Shown here: piece after piece, positions 40,151-51,829 of the stretch
Position numbering within the stretch: position 1 is the first letter of the stretch
Layout of the letters: each line of letters begins with the position of its first letter
Assembly: GCA_916613615.1 (NCBI GenBank)
Contig: OU744725.1
Location: 67,092,575-67,156,574 of the forward strand
Direction of reading: 5' to 3'
DNA length: 64,000 nucleotides
From: Steromphala cineraria
Lineage: Eukaryota; Mollusca; Gastropoda; Trochida; Trochidae
Position numbers and translations under genes: made by a program
The notes under the pieces: model-generated
What the model was told of the DNA's origin: nothing
Database searches by the model: none
Seen by the model: the letters and a program-made list of their open reading frames with translations, nothing else

Positions 40151-41810
40151 CCTATACTTAATTATATGATTGGTGCCCCTGTGGCCTCTACAAAAGGGGA
40201 ATCACATTGGCCACACTCTACAGCATAATAAATGATGAAGCCTGATGAGCTACAGAGCCAATGGCTCTATTTTTTCTACATGGATTAAGCTAATTGATTT
40301 AAAATATGAACATGTTTTTCGAATTTATTTCATTTAAAGAATCTAGCTTTAGAAATTATTTTAAAATAGTTGTTCCCATTTATTTAACTAAGAGGCGTAA
40401 ATTTCTGGGCTGGTTTGTGGTTCCCAATGAGAACATTTATTAAAAATCATTGCTTTTCTTAACATGATTTGATACTAATAAACATACATCTAATTGTGCA
40501 AGTGTTGATTTTAAAACATTACATGGATATCACTATCAAGGCTAAAATATTTCATGTCCTTATTGAAGAGACATTATTTTAGTTGGAGATAGAGAATACA
40601 GAAACATTGTTTAGGAGAAAGGTTTGTTCGTGAAAAATTTAAAACTTTATCCTAGGTTTATTACTTAAAATCCAGAAAAATCCGCGGTCCTGTCATAAAG
40701 AAGGAATACAACGAAAAATATGACAAAAGTGTTGTCATAAGCAAACATTTGATCAGTCTGTCCTTTAACAAAACATTGAACCCCATGTCCAAAAACATTT
40801 GAATCCTTTCCTTGTAAAGAGGGGTTTGAATTATTCCCAGAGTACATGTATAATGGCAATGTCTCTCATCTGTCAAATACACTGAATATACTCGGAGACA
40901 GAGGGTTTTGATGCTGGGATGACATGCCTTGTCAAACAGTAGTCTGAGTCTGAAAAATCCCTCTTGAAGTTTCTACCAGAAAATTCATCAATTCAAAATA
41001 AGTTTTAGAACTATAAATATAGTTTCACCCTGAACAAATACACTGAATATACTCAAAGACAGAGGGTTTGATGCTGGGATGAGGTCCCTTGTCCAACAGT
41101 AGCTGAGTCTAAAAAATCTCTCTTGAACTTTTCGCTAGAAAATCCATCAATTCAGAAGACTAGGCAAAATAATTTCTAGAACTATTAACATAGTTTCATC
41201 CTGAACAACTCTCCTTACCAAACACAGGGACATCAGAGATTAGTTACTTTCAATACTCCAATGACATGCGACATTTGACATTTTTGTGTATGTACTTTTG
41301 CGTAAACCTTTAATGCAAATAAGAATATAGCCATTTTCGGAGAAAACTTACGGTACTGCCTCGAAAACGTTATCAGACAATGACAATTCTTGTCTATCAG
41401 AGTTCTACTATCATTCGTATTACATGTACCTGGTATGTGTGATATCAAACGATTAATGTTTCAGTAAAAGATAAAGAATTGTGAATGATATTAAACTTTA
41501 TTCATTAACTTTTATTTTTATTACTTTAATGTGTTATTTTTCTTTTCTGTTATTCCCCCTCCCTCCCAACCTTCGTTCTGTCTTGATATATACGCATTTT
41601 TATGAATATTGGTTTGCTATGCAGTTATTATCCTCCCCAAACAACTATTGCTTTAACTAATTCTAAGAAGGCAAAATAGAAATCATATTTGAGTTAAAGT
41701 TTCATTAAAGAAATGTTTGTCAAAATGTGAGTTACCTTTGTATAGAGGAACGTATTTTAGCACTGACTGATCGATGGAGCTAATAACAAGAGAACACAGC
41801 ACCAAAGGAT

Positions 41811-41950
41811 CTGCTCTTCAGTAACTCGTCCCAGAAATAACTCTCTCTTCCTGTGCAGGACAAACAGAACCAAGAGAGGAAACTGTTTTCAAGACAGGAC
41901 AACTCTAATTAATTCTTCCTTCCTGACCATCGGAAATAGTCTGTTTTACT
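41811..41950. repeat. GGAA module 14 (D type)
   Basis: D-type copy in SU3, close to module 11; left half shares 'gctcttcagtaactcgtccc'. Confidence 0.75.
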
Positions 41951-42413
41951 TAGACGTTGGTTGGCTGAAAATCAATAACACTGCCAGTAAAAACCTCCAA
42001 GTACCGGAATAAGGAATAGAATAGAGCAAGGAGAGTTGGTTTACTGGTGTATATTGTAAATACAAGTTTATTCTCAAGAAAAATAGTTTTATTCAATCAT
42101 ATCTTATATAATTGTATTAAGGCTACATCTATCAGATCATGTTCATAACTTGAAAAACGTTTATATGGTCTCATTCAAACTTTATACTCTAATGAAGATA
42201 ATCTTATATTTAAATCGTAATTTTAACAAATGTGATCTGCAAAAATACACAAAGAAAGGAATAATAAATTTGATATGAGAGGTAAATGAAAGAGGTTTTT
42301 GTCAAGCTTAGACTTACCCTTTGAGTGGTAAAACTGTATTTCACAACTTATTATAAATGGAGCTAATGAAGGAGACTGAAGCATACCTTACATCAATTAT
42401 AATATAAACAAAA

Positions 42414-42496
42414 CGGAGGAGAGGAAACTGTTTCAGAGATAAGACAACTCTCATAAGTTTTTCCTTACTGATTTGTGAAATATTCTGTTTACTTAT
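42414..42496. repeat. GGAA module 15 (short D2 type)
   Basis: Sister of module 12, with 'ggagaggaaactgtttcag' and 'ttttccttactg'. Followed by 'cacctgcagtacaaaacatc' as in module 12. Confidence 0.65.
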
Positions 42497-43247
42497 ACGT
42501 TGGCTGACATAAACATCAATTGCACCTGCAGTACAAAACATCAAAGTAAAGGCAAACGAGTCTGAAAAGGCAGGAGCAGATGGTTTGAAAATGTACTATT
42601 GGCGTCATCATGGTCTTGAATATGTCATATAAGTAAAGAACATGTATTTTACCTAGAGTTCCAGCTTCTGAACATTGAATTAGGAATTTTGAAAATAAAT
42701 ATCAAACACATGATATTATATGTTTTTTGCAACTTGGGATGAGAGTACAATGTCAGGGAGCTGACTTGAACAGCAATCAGTTGATATGATATCATGCCAC
42801 GTATCAAAGACAAAATTCTTTGATGGTCGATAATCTGTGTTTCTTGAAATGAAAAATTATAACAAATGTTCAAAACAAAAAATTACATAAATTATGTATG
42901 ATATAAGAAGCATATGCTTTTTCTTATTTATATCATTTCAATGAAAATGAAGTTCGATATCTAGACTTATGGTTGCAAGTGATTTAGTTATTATGTGAAT
43001 TATTCATTAAAATTGGATCAAACATTTAAAGAAATGATGCAATCATTATATATTTTCCAAATTTGCAGTTTTAAAACGAGTATATTTCACAGAAAGCAAT
43101 CTGTGTTCAGTTTTTGCATGCTGGTTCTAACCATGAAACATTATAAAAGTTTTTTAGACGAATTGAAAAAATAGAAAATTTGTTCTGGTGATTTAATATT
43201 TGCTGAAATTTTCATTACTTCATCTCTTTACACTCTGGATATAAGTC

Positions 43248-43386
43248 ACCTCCAAGGATAACTCTCTACTTCCTGCTTTCTGTGTAGCGTCAACAGAGCG
43301 AGAGAGGGGAAACTTGCCAGGATATAAGACAACTCCAATTAATTCTTCCTTCCTGACAATCGGAAATGGTCTGTTCAAGTCGGTAG
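43248..43386. repeat. GGAA module 16 (E type)
   Basis: Sister of module 13. The minus strand is open (43220-43405) through it, while the plus-strand frame is shifted; in module 3 the reverse holds. This is the main reason I do not call the module coding. Confidence 0.75.
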
Positions 43387-46300
43387 ACGGCAATGAAAAC
43401 TGCAATTAAAACTAAAAATACGTTTAAATCAATGAGTCTAACATTTAAGTAACACACAGATCTCTATCAATATCATGAAAACATCTGAATACGCTGCACA
43501 ATGTTCAAAACTTCATGCAACATGATAATTAACCAGTGTTCAATATTCTGCATGTTAACTAAGATATGAATGCTAACTAAGCTCTTAAGAAGTAGGAAAA
43601 TTTAAGTTAATCAAACGTTTTATGTATATTAGATTTAAGCAAAGCAATTTTTCTGAAGGTACTCAATCAATTGTGCTCCAATAAGAAAACGTCATTTACA
43701 TCACCTGCATTGAAACATAATGAGAAGTGAGGATAGAAAACTGAAATAAGCTTCATTTTAATATCCGATTCCTAAACACACAATAAGAAGAACCGAACAA
43801 TTTAATCGAAATGATAAATTTGATTAAATTGAAAAGAAATTTTCAATTATGGACATTCTTTTAAGCATCAGTTGAATATTTGGAAAAATATGTAGATTGA
43901 GTTGTGATGTGATGTGAATTGGACTTGCGTTAATGTCTCAAAATTTGTTTTTGGAATGTGGAGATTGAATTTAAAATGATTAAAGAATAAAAATCTTCAA
44001 TTATTGACAATTCTAAACCAATGATATTTTGCTTTTCAGTTTACGCTTTTTTAAACTCAGATGGGATTAGAGCTTGGGCAGTTCGATGAACATGAAATTA
44101 CAAACATGACTATGTTGCTTATTCAGTTTCTTGGTCAGCGATATAAATGTTAATATTTACAGTAGATATTCATCATGAACAAATATTCATTCACGTACTT
44201 GATTCAGTCCTCATTGATTAAACCGTTTATTTCCAACTAAGTTCCTAAGTTATGTCATATTTGTGATAAAAAATGAATTGGTTTTAACATACTTTTTTAG
44301 AGTAAAAATGTCTAAATCTTTATCACAATTACACTTCAAACATAACAGATGGACCGACATGGACATGGGATATCAGAAACATTGACAAGTGTGTAAGTGT
44401 AGTACTTTGAGTATTATATTTCAGTATTTGATGGGAACATGTGTTTTCATGATATACTCAAAATGTCACAACTTTTGTTAAAATGACAAATGAATAATTT
44501 AAATTTTTAAGGTAAAAAGAAATGAAAGAAACTGTGTTAAGCAGCTGCAAGTACCAAATAAGGACCCTTGTTAGATATGAATAAAGTTTAAAATAACTCC
44601 ACAGATACAGATAATGTCAATACAGTATCTCAAGAGATTGCCAGCTTCGTGGAAGGAGTTGTTGAAAACTACTTTATGGTTAAACACTTAAATAACCTTG
44701 TATTTGAATATGTTTCTTTGTAATAACTGTCAAACTTAACACATGAGGATCAACGGTGTAATGTCACAGAGATATTGAAGACACTTTAAACGACATTCTA
44801 AAAAATGCAAGGAATTTAAATAGTTTGAAAATTTATGTGTTTTGCTTGACACTCTATGTATTTGTAAAAGATAAAATCCATTTCGTGCAGTTAAAACTGA
44901 TTGAATTATTCCATGCAAGAAGAAATGCTGAAGTACAAATGAGTTTTCTTGGCAAACCAATGAAGTATGTTGGTAATTATTTAGCCTAATTTTAAAAGAT
45001 ATTAATGTTAGACAAATGTCACTCGAAAAACAATCAGTATACAAATATTGACTCATCGTCTTTAAGTCTTCAAATTTTAGTATTATCAGAGCAAATAATT
45101 GCAAATAACCAAAAACAGCGAATCATCATTTGAATGAAATGAATTTTTGGAACTGTCACATTACCGTTTTATTAGATTATATGTTACTGGCAAAACAGGG
45201 ACAGCAAAACTAATCTCATAACTAAACGATTTTCCTCAGAGTTTTGACATTATTATTCAGTTATCTAAATAGACCCAGGATGATTTGTGGGCACTCTTAC
45301 GTGGGCGCCAGACAGAAGCTCAGCTGAGTAAGCCAAGATAGAATAACATCAAATTGTCATTGCATGTCAGGACGTGTGTCAAACATGATTTACTTTAGGG
45401 TCATGATTGTAAAATCATTTAATGAAGAAATGTGACTGGTTTGTATCAACCAAAGATCGGTATTAACAATGTTAGATTGCCTAATGAAAATCTGCGGTCC
45501 TGTCTATAGGATCATAATTTGTGTATCATTTGAGTAGATGCATTTCATTAAGAAAGCTCATTTTGCAGAACCTTTTGGGATAACTTGTCTTGAAATGTAT
45601 TGACTTATAAATATCACCTTCAAAACATTAGTAACATATCTACAAGTTAAGAAAATCAAACACAAACATTGTTAAGGATTGTTAACAGAAATGTCAGTTT
45701 TTGTGTAGTTCACTTGAAGCAAATAATCAGATTTCTGTGTCAAAACATAGCACAAAACTGAGACGTTTCTGCAAAGGTCGTCTTTTATCTATCTATTGAT
45801 TGAATGATGAAGGAACCATAACTTATCGTAGTAGTTATTGTTGATTACATCCTCTTTGTAAACATATTGCAGTAGAATATAATGTCAAACATTTACTTAT
45901 ATCTAATTAACGAATTTTAAAATGTGAATTTTAATATAGGGCTTTGAATGAAGTTGTTAAATATCACCTAAAAGTGCATAAGAAAATGTAAGCTTTGATC
46001 ATTACACGAGATTAACCCCTGAGTTGTTTCAAAAGTCCAAATTAATATGTTATAAAGGATTCAGGTTGGCAAGATTATAAATCGTGTACATTAAATACAT
46101 TTTCAAGGAATAAATCAAACCTTTTTTTGGAAATTAATAAAATGAGATATATGACTTGCGAAGAGAAACCAAGAATTGCCTGTTTCTCTTTTGATGGAAA
46201 CTTAAAACTGAATTTCAATAAAGTTGTTAGTCCATGTCTAACCAAGTTTTTTATCATTGACAATTAATTAAATCTGAGACAAAAAACCTGATGAGAATGA

Positions 46301-47652
46301 GTGTCAAGTATTCAAGTTGTTGAGGAGACAACTAGAAAGAACAGAACGACAGAACTGTCAAGAACATATACTTCTTTAATATGTTTCTTTGTAACTTCGT
46401 TCAAAAGACAGTTGAAATTGAAATTCTCCAAAATTCCTACAAGTGATATCAGCCAACAAACATATCATCTTCAGATGGTAAAATATCTCAATAATGAACC
46501 ATTATATCCGCTCTTATGTAAAAACTGTTGGTGGCAATTTCTGTGTGAAGATTGATTTGATTAAGGGGTAAAGTTTCATGAAGCTTACCCGAAATGTAAC
46601 TTTAGTTTTATAACCAACACATTTGATAACAAAACATTGTCTTGCAATGATAGACGTTTATTTTGAAATGGTTGAAATCCTAAATTGACTTGCTTTCAAT
46701 AGGCTTCTACAAAGGCATGTGTAGTGTAGTGTAGAAATGTGAAGTGTTTTTCAAGTTAGCTCTTAATCATATTACATGTCACAAAAAGCATAATAATATA
46801 ACATCCTTTCAAACTCCAAACAAAGGTTTCAAGCATTTTCATGAAGGTACTTTGTGAAATCACATGAATTCTAATGATAAAAAAATTTAAATTACATTAC
46901 CCATACTGTTATAGTTATTTCGGAGACATAATCAGACCTTTTTTGGGGTTGAAGAAATAGCGTTTTGAAAGGGAATTTTGAAGACATGGCTGAAATTGAA
47001 ATCACACAACGAATCAGACATGCCAGATCTGATGTTTTTCCATCATTAATGTTGGACAAAACCAGCTGTGCTTCAAACATTAGGGTAATGCTACTACATC
47101 ATGTCTGTAGCCTACATTGCAACTGATCTTTCACCATCTTGGTATATCAAAGAGGGACTAGGCTCTGTGCTGTCACACTAATTGACCACAGTGGTGAGAG
47201 GGACTTTCTTTAGTAGTGAAATGCGGTCACATGACACTAACTTGTTGTAGCCGGACAGCTGTAGGCGATTTTGTGACCTCGCATTCGCACCAAAACAAAA
47301 TACAATATTTACATCGATATTATATAAGCAATTGCAACGAAAACACTCTAGCTTATTTAATATGACGTTCACCATAGTCAAAAGCACACTAGATTCATAT
47401 AGGACTGTTAGGGAACATTTTTAAAACATGTTCTCTCAACAAACAAGATTAATCGTGAAAATGAACTTTTTATGTATCATCAGATCAATTCATGGACAAT
47501 TGCAACTACGTTCTGTCTTTTCAGAAACAAGGAATAGAATAAGTAATGAGAATATATTGTAACAAACCCTTGAAGTTGCAGTCTTCCAAAATAGCCACTG
47601 GAAATAATTATGATTCAAGACTGTCAAGACATCAACACAGCTGCTGTTGCTT

Positions 47653-48271
47653 ACAGGTCATATAATGCAGAGGAATATATGGATGACAACTTATTTGTTA
47701 ATTGTTTCGACACAGATTCGTTCTCAATCAGAGGAAGAGTAATGGGGTAGGGGCATATATGTAAGTAAAGTGTACAATAAACAGTATCAACAACTTAATG
47801 AAAGGGTAAGTGTAATTAACAGAGATAAGTGATAAGAAGCTCGTAATGTACAATGCAGGATATGTTTACATTTAATGAATAGAGGCCAGTGATGTACATA
47901 AGTGATTACAGTTAATGAATTAAGGTGAAGATCATAAACAATACCTCATACCTTACCGCAACCTTCATTAACTCTACCTACTTCACATGGGGTGATGCTA
48001 TCTACGAGCAGATACATGGACTTACTATGGGCTCACCTCTTTCTCCCATCTTGACAGAAATGTATATGACTTGGAAGAGAAAGCACTAGCCATATCCCCT
48101 GTGTCCCCTCTCTTTTGGGTTAGAAACCTTCCTCTGCTTGAGAACGACAAATGAATCTGTGTCAAAACATCGGATACAATCAACAAAGAAGTTGTTAGCC
48201 ATATATTCCTCTGCATTATTGTCATTCCAACTTCTAAAATGCCTCCCAAAGACGATACAGGTCATATGATG
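47653..48271. mobile_element. Insertion with 16-bp direct flanks carrying a Penelope-like fragment
   Basis: About 600 bases that interrupt module X/B of SU4. The flanking words tacaggtcatataatg (47653-47668) and tacaggtcatatgatg (48256-48271) are copies of one site that occurs once in SU2 (about 25,940), so they look like a target duplication with one change. The right half encodes a reverse-transcriptase fragment; the left half is AT-rich and non-coding. Confidence 0.65.
47922..48154 (+). pseudogene. Penelope-like reverse transcriptase fragment
   Basis: The plus-strand frame reads TYFTW...YEQIHGLTMGSPLSPILTEMYM, and after a one-base frameshift near 48,066 continues LEEKALAISPVSPLFWVR before a stop at 48152-48154 (residues shown in short pieces). 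The G-[VLT]-x-MGSPLSP motif preceded by YEQ and followed by LEEKAL is characteristic of the reverse transcriptase of Penelope-like elements; it spans the region just before the catalytic YVDD, which is missing. Only about 75 residues remain of a protein usually several hundred long, so this is dead. Confidence 0.75.
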
Positions 48272-48301
48272 GATTTAACAAGTGCAACCTTTCAAATTAT
48301 A

Positions 48302-48347
48302 TGCCGTTGTGACATGTTGTCCTATCGTTGTGACATGTGGTCCTATC
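48302..48347. repeat. Short ~22-bp tandem duplication
   Basis: The phrase cgttgtgacatgt.gtcctat occurs twice in a row. It is absent from the sister B modules. Confidence 0.7.
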
Positions 48348-49611
48348 GGGAGCAGCTCGTGGCTGGGTAGGTCAAGTTTCAAACTAAGAAGGTTAAACTG
48401 AAAGTATTTCCTAACACTGAGACTTGAGTTGGGAGAATTTTTGTGTCACCATGGGCAAGATACTTTATTAAACATGTAGCTCTGTTCACCCAGTAGGCAA
48501 TGGGTACCTGGTTACCAAACTGTGTTGATGGTGACCTTCTAGCGACAGATATGTCAGTTTTGGTTAGACCATGGTAATATACTCTATAACACCTTGGGCA
48601 ACCACTGAATTGAGGGATATGTACTCTCTATTAATGGATTATTATTATCATTATTATTTTGATTTATTGATAAGTGAGGGCAGACGGCCAGAAGCAGCTT
48701 TGAGCTTTTATGCACTGTCCTGAGTGTTCTGTAGTTGTGTGAGTTCTATCAAGTTTATCATGCCGTTACTAAGAGGACATGTAATCACCTACCTCCAATG
48801 AATTAGTTGTTTAATCTATACTTTTTTGTTTTTTTAATTGAAATTGTATGCATGCTTTACTTTAATTTAATCTGAATTTCGAACCATACAAATATATGCC
48901 AAGAACACATTTTTATCAACGTCAGCTTAATTTTTGTTATCATTACAATCCAAATGGAATATTTTTGCAATTCATAAATGTTACAAAATTTTAAAGGCTA
49001 TCTGATTGTGATGTACGAGTTTAATCTCAACACTCCTAGCATTGGCATATTGATTTACTCACTTTTACTTATCTCACGCTGCAAAGTAATATCAACCAAT
49101 TAATTTGTCTTTAATAAACTTTGCTCTTGGGAACGTTAATTTAGAGAAAAAGACGATAACGTTTCTGCACTAAGAACCAAAAGGCATAAAGACATTTAAA
49201 AAAGTGAAACTTTGATCAAAACCATGACAATTTGCCCTATAAACTGAGTCAAGTTTTGTCGTGATTTACTGAGAAATGTTTACCAAATTACTTAATTAAG
49301 ACAAATGTATTGCTGAATCAGTTTGAGAAATGAAATTGCATCGTTTAGAATTGCCCTGTGATAAAAAAGGTTTTAAATTACAAATGTCACAGGGAAAATG
49401 AGATAATAGATTTGGACAATTTTTCATTAAATACGTTTGAAGGAATGATAACAAAAAAATTATCGGTCAACTCGTTTTTTTGTATTTTGTAAGATTTCTT
49501 ATACAGATCACAAGGCGCGACTGAACATTAACATCTGTCGGCCTTCATGAAATCGTCTCCATGAATAACTGTCCTTCTTGTGGTGGGGCAACAAAAACAG
49601 TTCAAACTAGA

Positions 49612-50640
49612 TTAGCGTTTGCGGGATACCGCAAAAGCAGAGCAGCCCCGGAACTTGGGGTTTCGCTTTACCCTGTTCCGCCTTTTACAGGCCTCACCTT
49701 CCGTTCTATTTTCCTGCTGTTTAGTCCTCCCCTGTTTGTTTTTGATACATCCTCAGTGTATTTCAGAAATCTGGAACATAGTTTAGATATTAGATTATAT
49801 TATTTGCAGACATATATTCATTTATAAGTATATTTATATACGTTAAAATAAGTTGAGGTATTTTATGAAAAGTGAGGATTATTAAAGTAAAATAAATGTT
49901 TAACCTTCTTTAGTTACAAGGAGGACTTTCATTACCGAAAGGTTGATCAAAGAGCGAGCACATCGAGCATACTTTAAAGGTAGAGTCAGAGTAATTGAAG
50001 TCCCGGATGCCATAAACTAATTGTTCGGGAATTCTTTTAAGGATTAAATGTAAGTTTAAGACCTATCGGTTCAGTATAGTGACAATATCACTGGTGAAAG
50101 TCAGGTTTTTTAAACGAAAACCGAGCATTTGCGTCCTTTAATTGGCCAAACATGTTTTGGAAACGTATCTATCAACATAAACATTGATACGAATTAGTCC
50201 TTTTGGCTTTGTTATATAACTATGATTGATGGACATGGCATATGACTATGGCTTCTGTGCACATTTAAAGGTGCTGTTTGATTTTCAATGAAAACTACGA
50301 ATAGTCATATATTTGGCCTTTGGGATGTGTAAATGTGTGGGTATGAATTTATATCGACAAATGTTGTATTTGGTAAGATTTTTAAGCAAACATGAATGTC
50401 TCTTCCTTTAATGTGTCGATTGCTGTCCTGAATAAATTGCTTTTGTTTGCAAATGGTTTTGACATCATTACAAGCAATCGGGCAATTCAAAACAGAATGA
50501 GCAATGAAGAAAAAAGCATTTGAATATAACCTTTGCTCTCGCTCGGGCAATATAAAACTTCACGCTCATTTCATAAAAGTATCATGACAACTTATTCGGG
50601 TAATACTCTTCATTCAATATTATAGAATATAATTATGTGT
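49612..50640. other. Unassigned inserted DNA left of the recombinase relic
   Basis: Part of a roughly 2.2-kb block (49612-51835) that interrupts module B of SU4: sequence matches the other B modules up to about 49,611 and again from about 51,836. The first 150 bases are GC-richer. An 88-codon plus frame (49561-49827) crosses the left breakpoint, so it is a chance joining. A minus frame at 50305-50550 resembles nothing I know. This block probably belongs to the Crypton-type insertion. Confidence 0.45.
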
Positions 50641-50645
50641 TACCT

Positions 50646-51480
50646 TTCACCGTTTGAGTCTTATGACAAAGTAAATTGGGAGTTGGGGCCGACCCTCAGG
50701 TGTCGATGTTCGTCTCAAGCCCGCAGAGCACAGTGGAGGCCGATCAGATAGACAAGGGTGTCGAGTAGCAGATCCGGACAGTCGTCACCAAGAATCTTTC
50801 TTTGCCACAATATCTCTTCTTGTTGTAAAGAAATAACACCTGCTTGTCGCTTTTCGATTCCAATCCCCTGTTTTGCCAAAGCCTTCATACTACCGTCTAG
50901 CACATCTCTTAGGCCTTTAAATGATGATGATTCGAGGAAGTTTATTTTAACTACCCTTCTTCGAATGTAATATTACAAGGATGTCAATATCTCATACAGA
51001 GTATTGCCCCTATACTCTTCACCTTTCTTGTTTCGGACTTCCATGAAGAACCTAATTAACGTTTGGTTTAATTGTTGTTCATTAACTGCAAGTTGTAGAA
51101 TATTCCTATTCAGAGAAATAATAGGCCTATCATTGGCATGTTTCTGCAGCCTTTCCTCCACCCATGCCTCAAATACACCATTTGCCCATTTACTTTTCGC
51201 CTCTGTGTTTTCTGAATGTGCAGAGTTACACATATATTCTATATCAGTGCTTGTCACAGGTTCCGAAAATCGGTTCACTTTAGGGGGTTGGCAATGAGAT
51301 TTGAAAGATTGATTATCATTATTTGAAAGATTTTCCTCAATTTCTTGTGAAGCTGCGACTAAATCTAAGTCGCTATCAGAAGAAATAAGAGCAGAATTTT
51401 CAACATTGAAATTGTCTGTTATGTCATCATCAGCCTGGAGTAATTGTTCAAAATCAGAGTTAATCTCCAAGTCAAACGAA
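50646..51480 (-). pseudogene. Crypton-type tyrosine recombinase relic (DUF3504-like)
   Basis: Minus-strand frame with two recognisable blocks. The first (51,250-50,976) contains SKWANGVFEAWVEER and LNQTLIRFFMEVRNKKGEEY...LYEIL. The second (about 50,930-50,650) contains LDGSMKALAKQGIG, KRQAGVISLQQEEILW, LLDTLVYLIGLHCALRA and DEHRHLRVGPNSQF. These match the N-terminal and central parts of the Crypton-derived domain also found in ZMYM-type and KIAA1958-like proteins. Three stops in the same frame break it: TAA at 50973-50975, TGA at 50712-50714 and TAA near 50664. The C-terminal catalytic R-H-x-x-R/Y part is not found. Upstream the frame is lost near 51,500 by an apparent frameshift. No intact copy is nearby. 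Confidence 0.8.
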
Positions 51481-51725
51481 CCTTGGAAACTGTTTTGAGT
51501 AATGAAACATCATTATCGTCATCGCTAGCCCTTTTTACCTGTCCCGGACCAGTCTGGTGTGAAACTCCCTAGTGTTGATGCACGTGAAATTAGAGCTTTT
51601 AAGGTAGAGCGACCCTCCAATAGTTAAACCAAAGAAAGTTGCGTTTGGGCGTAAAGACAAGTGTTTTCAGTCCATACATTGTTTAGAACTCCAATAGTTG
51701 ACAGTGACTTTGCTTTAAGTTAGCT

Positions 51726-51829
51726 ATGGTCCTCAAAGTCTCCATTAGTTTGGCACGTGGGACTCGTCCACGGCCTATCGGCCTAAGACAAGTCCCTCGT
51801 GCCAAACTAATGGAGACTTTTCGGACCAT
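51726..51829. repeat. Long hairpin (inverted repeat, ~42-bp arms)
   Basis: Arms 51726-51767 and 51788-51829 are inverted copies with about three mismatches: 'tctccattagtttggcacg' on the left and its complement on the right. The 20-base loop contains 'ggcctatcggcc', itself self-complementary. It lies at the right edge of the inserted block and could be one of its ends or a separate small foldback element. Confidence 0.85.

Larger units (their letters stand above)
38398..40269. mobile_element. Non-autonomous element with satellite core
   Basis: A 1.87-kb insertion in module C of SU3. The left end reads agctcatctggcc and the right end contains gatgagct (40244-40251), an inverted pair; small hairpins lie near both ends ('ggcctgtaaggcc', 'gagccaatggctc'). 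Next to the left end is a cgtccgtccatccgt-type microsatellite, a layout I know from abundant mollusc repeats. The empty site is preserved in SU2 at about 28,612 ('gtcatttttctacatgg'). A T-run of 5-6 bases flanks both sides. The core is a 145-bp tandem repeat. No protein is encoded. Confidence 0.75.
33781..45219. repeat. Large tandem unit SU3 (X-B-C-D-E-F)
   Basis: About 11.4 kb, of which about 1.9 kb is an insertion (38398-40269). X about 33781-35880, B about 35880-38350, C about 38350-41700, D about 41700-42620, E about 42620-44730, F about 44730-45219. Very close to SU2 in B: the 85 bases from 'aagaaatgttttacatt' (27,341 and 37,115) differ at about two positions. No gene is recognised. Confidence 0.75.

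Noticed and set aside
49561..49827. 88-codon plus-strand open frame beginning MNNCPSCGGAT
   Set aside because: Crosses the breakpoint between module B and the inserted block at about 49,612, so the two halves have different origins.
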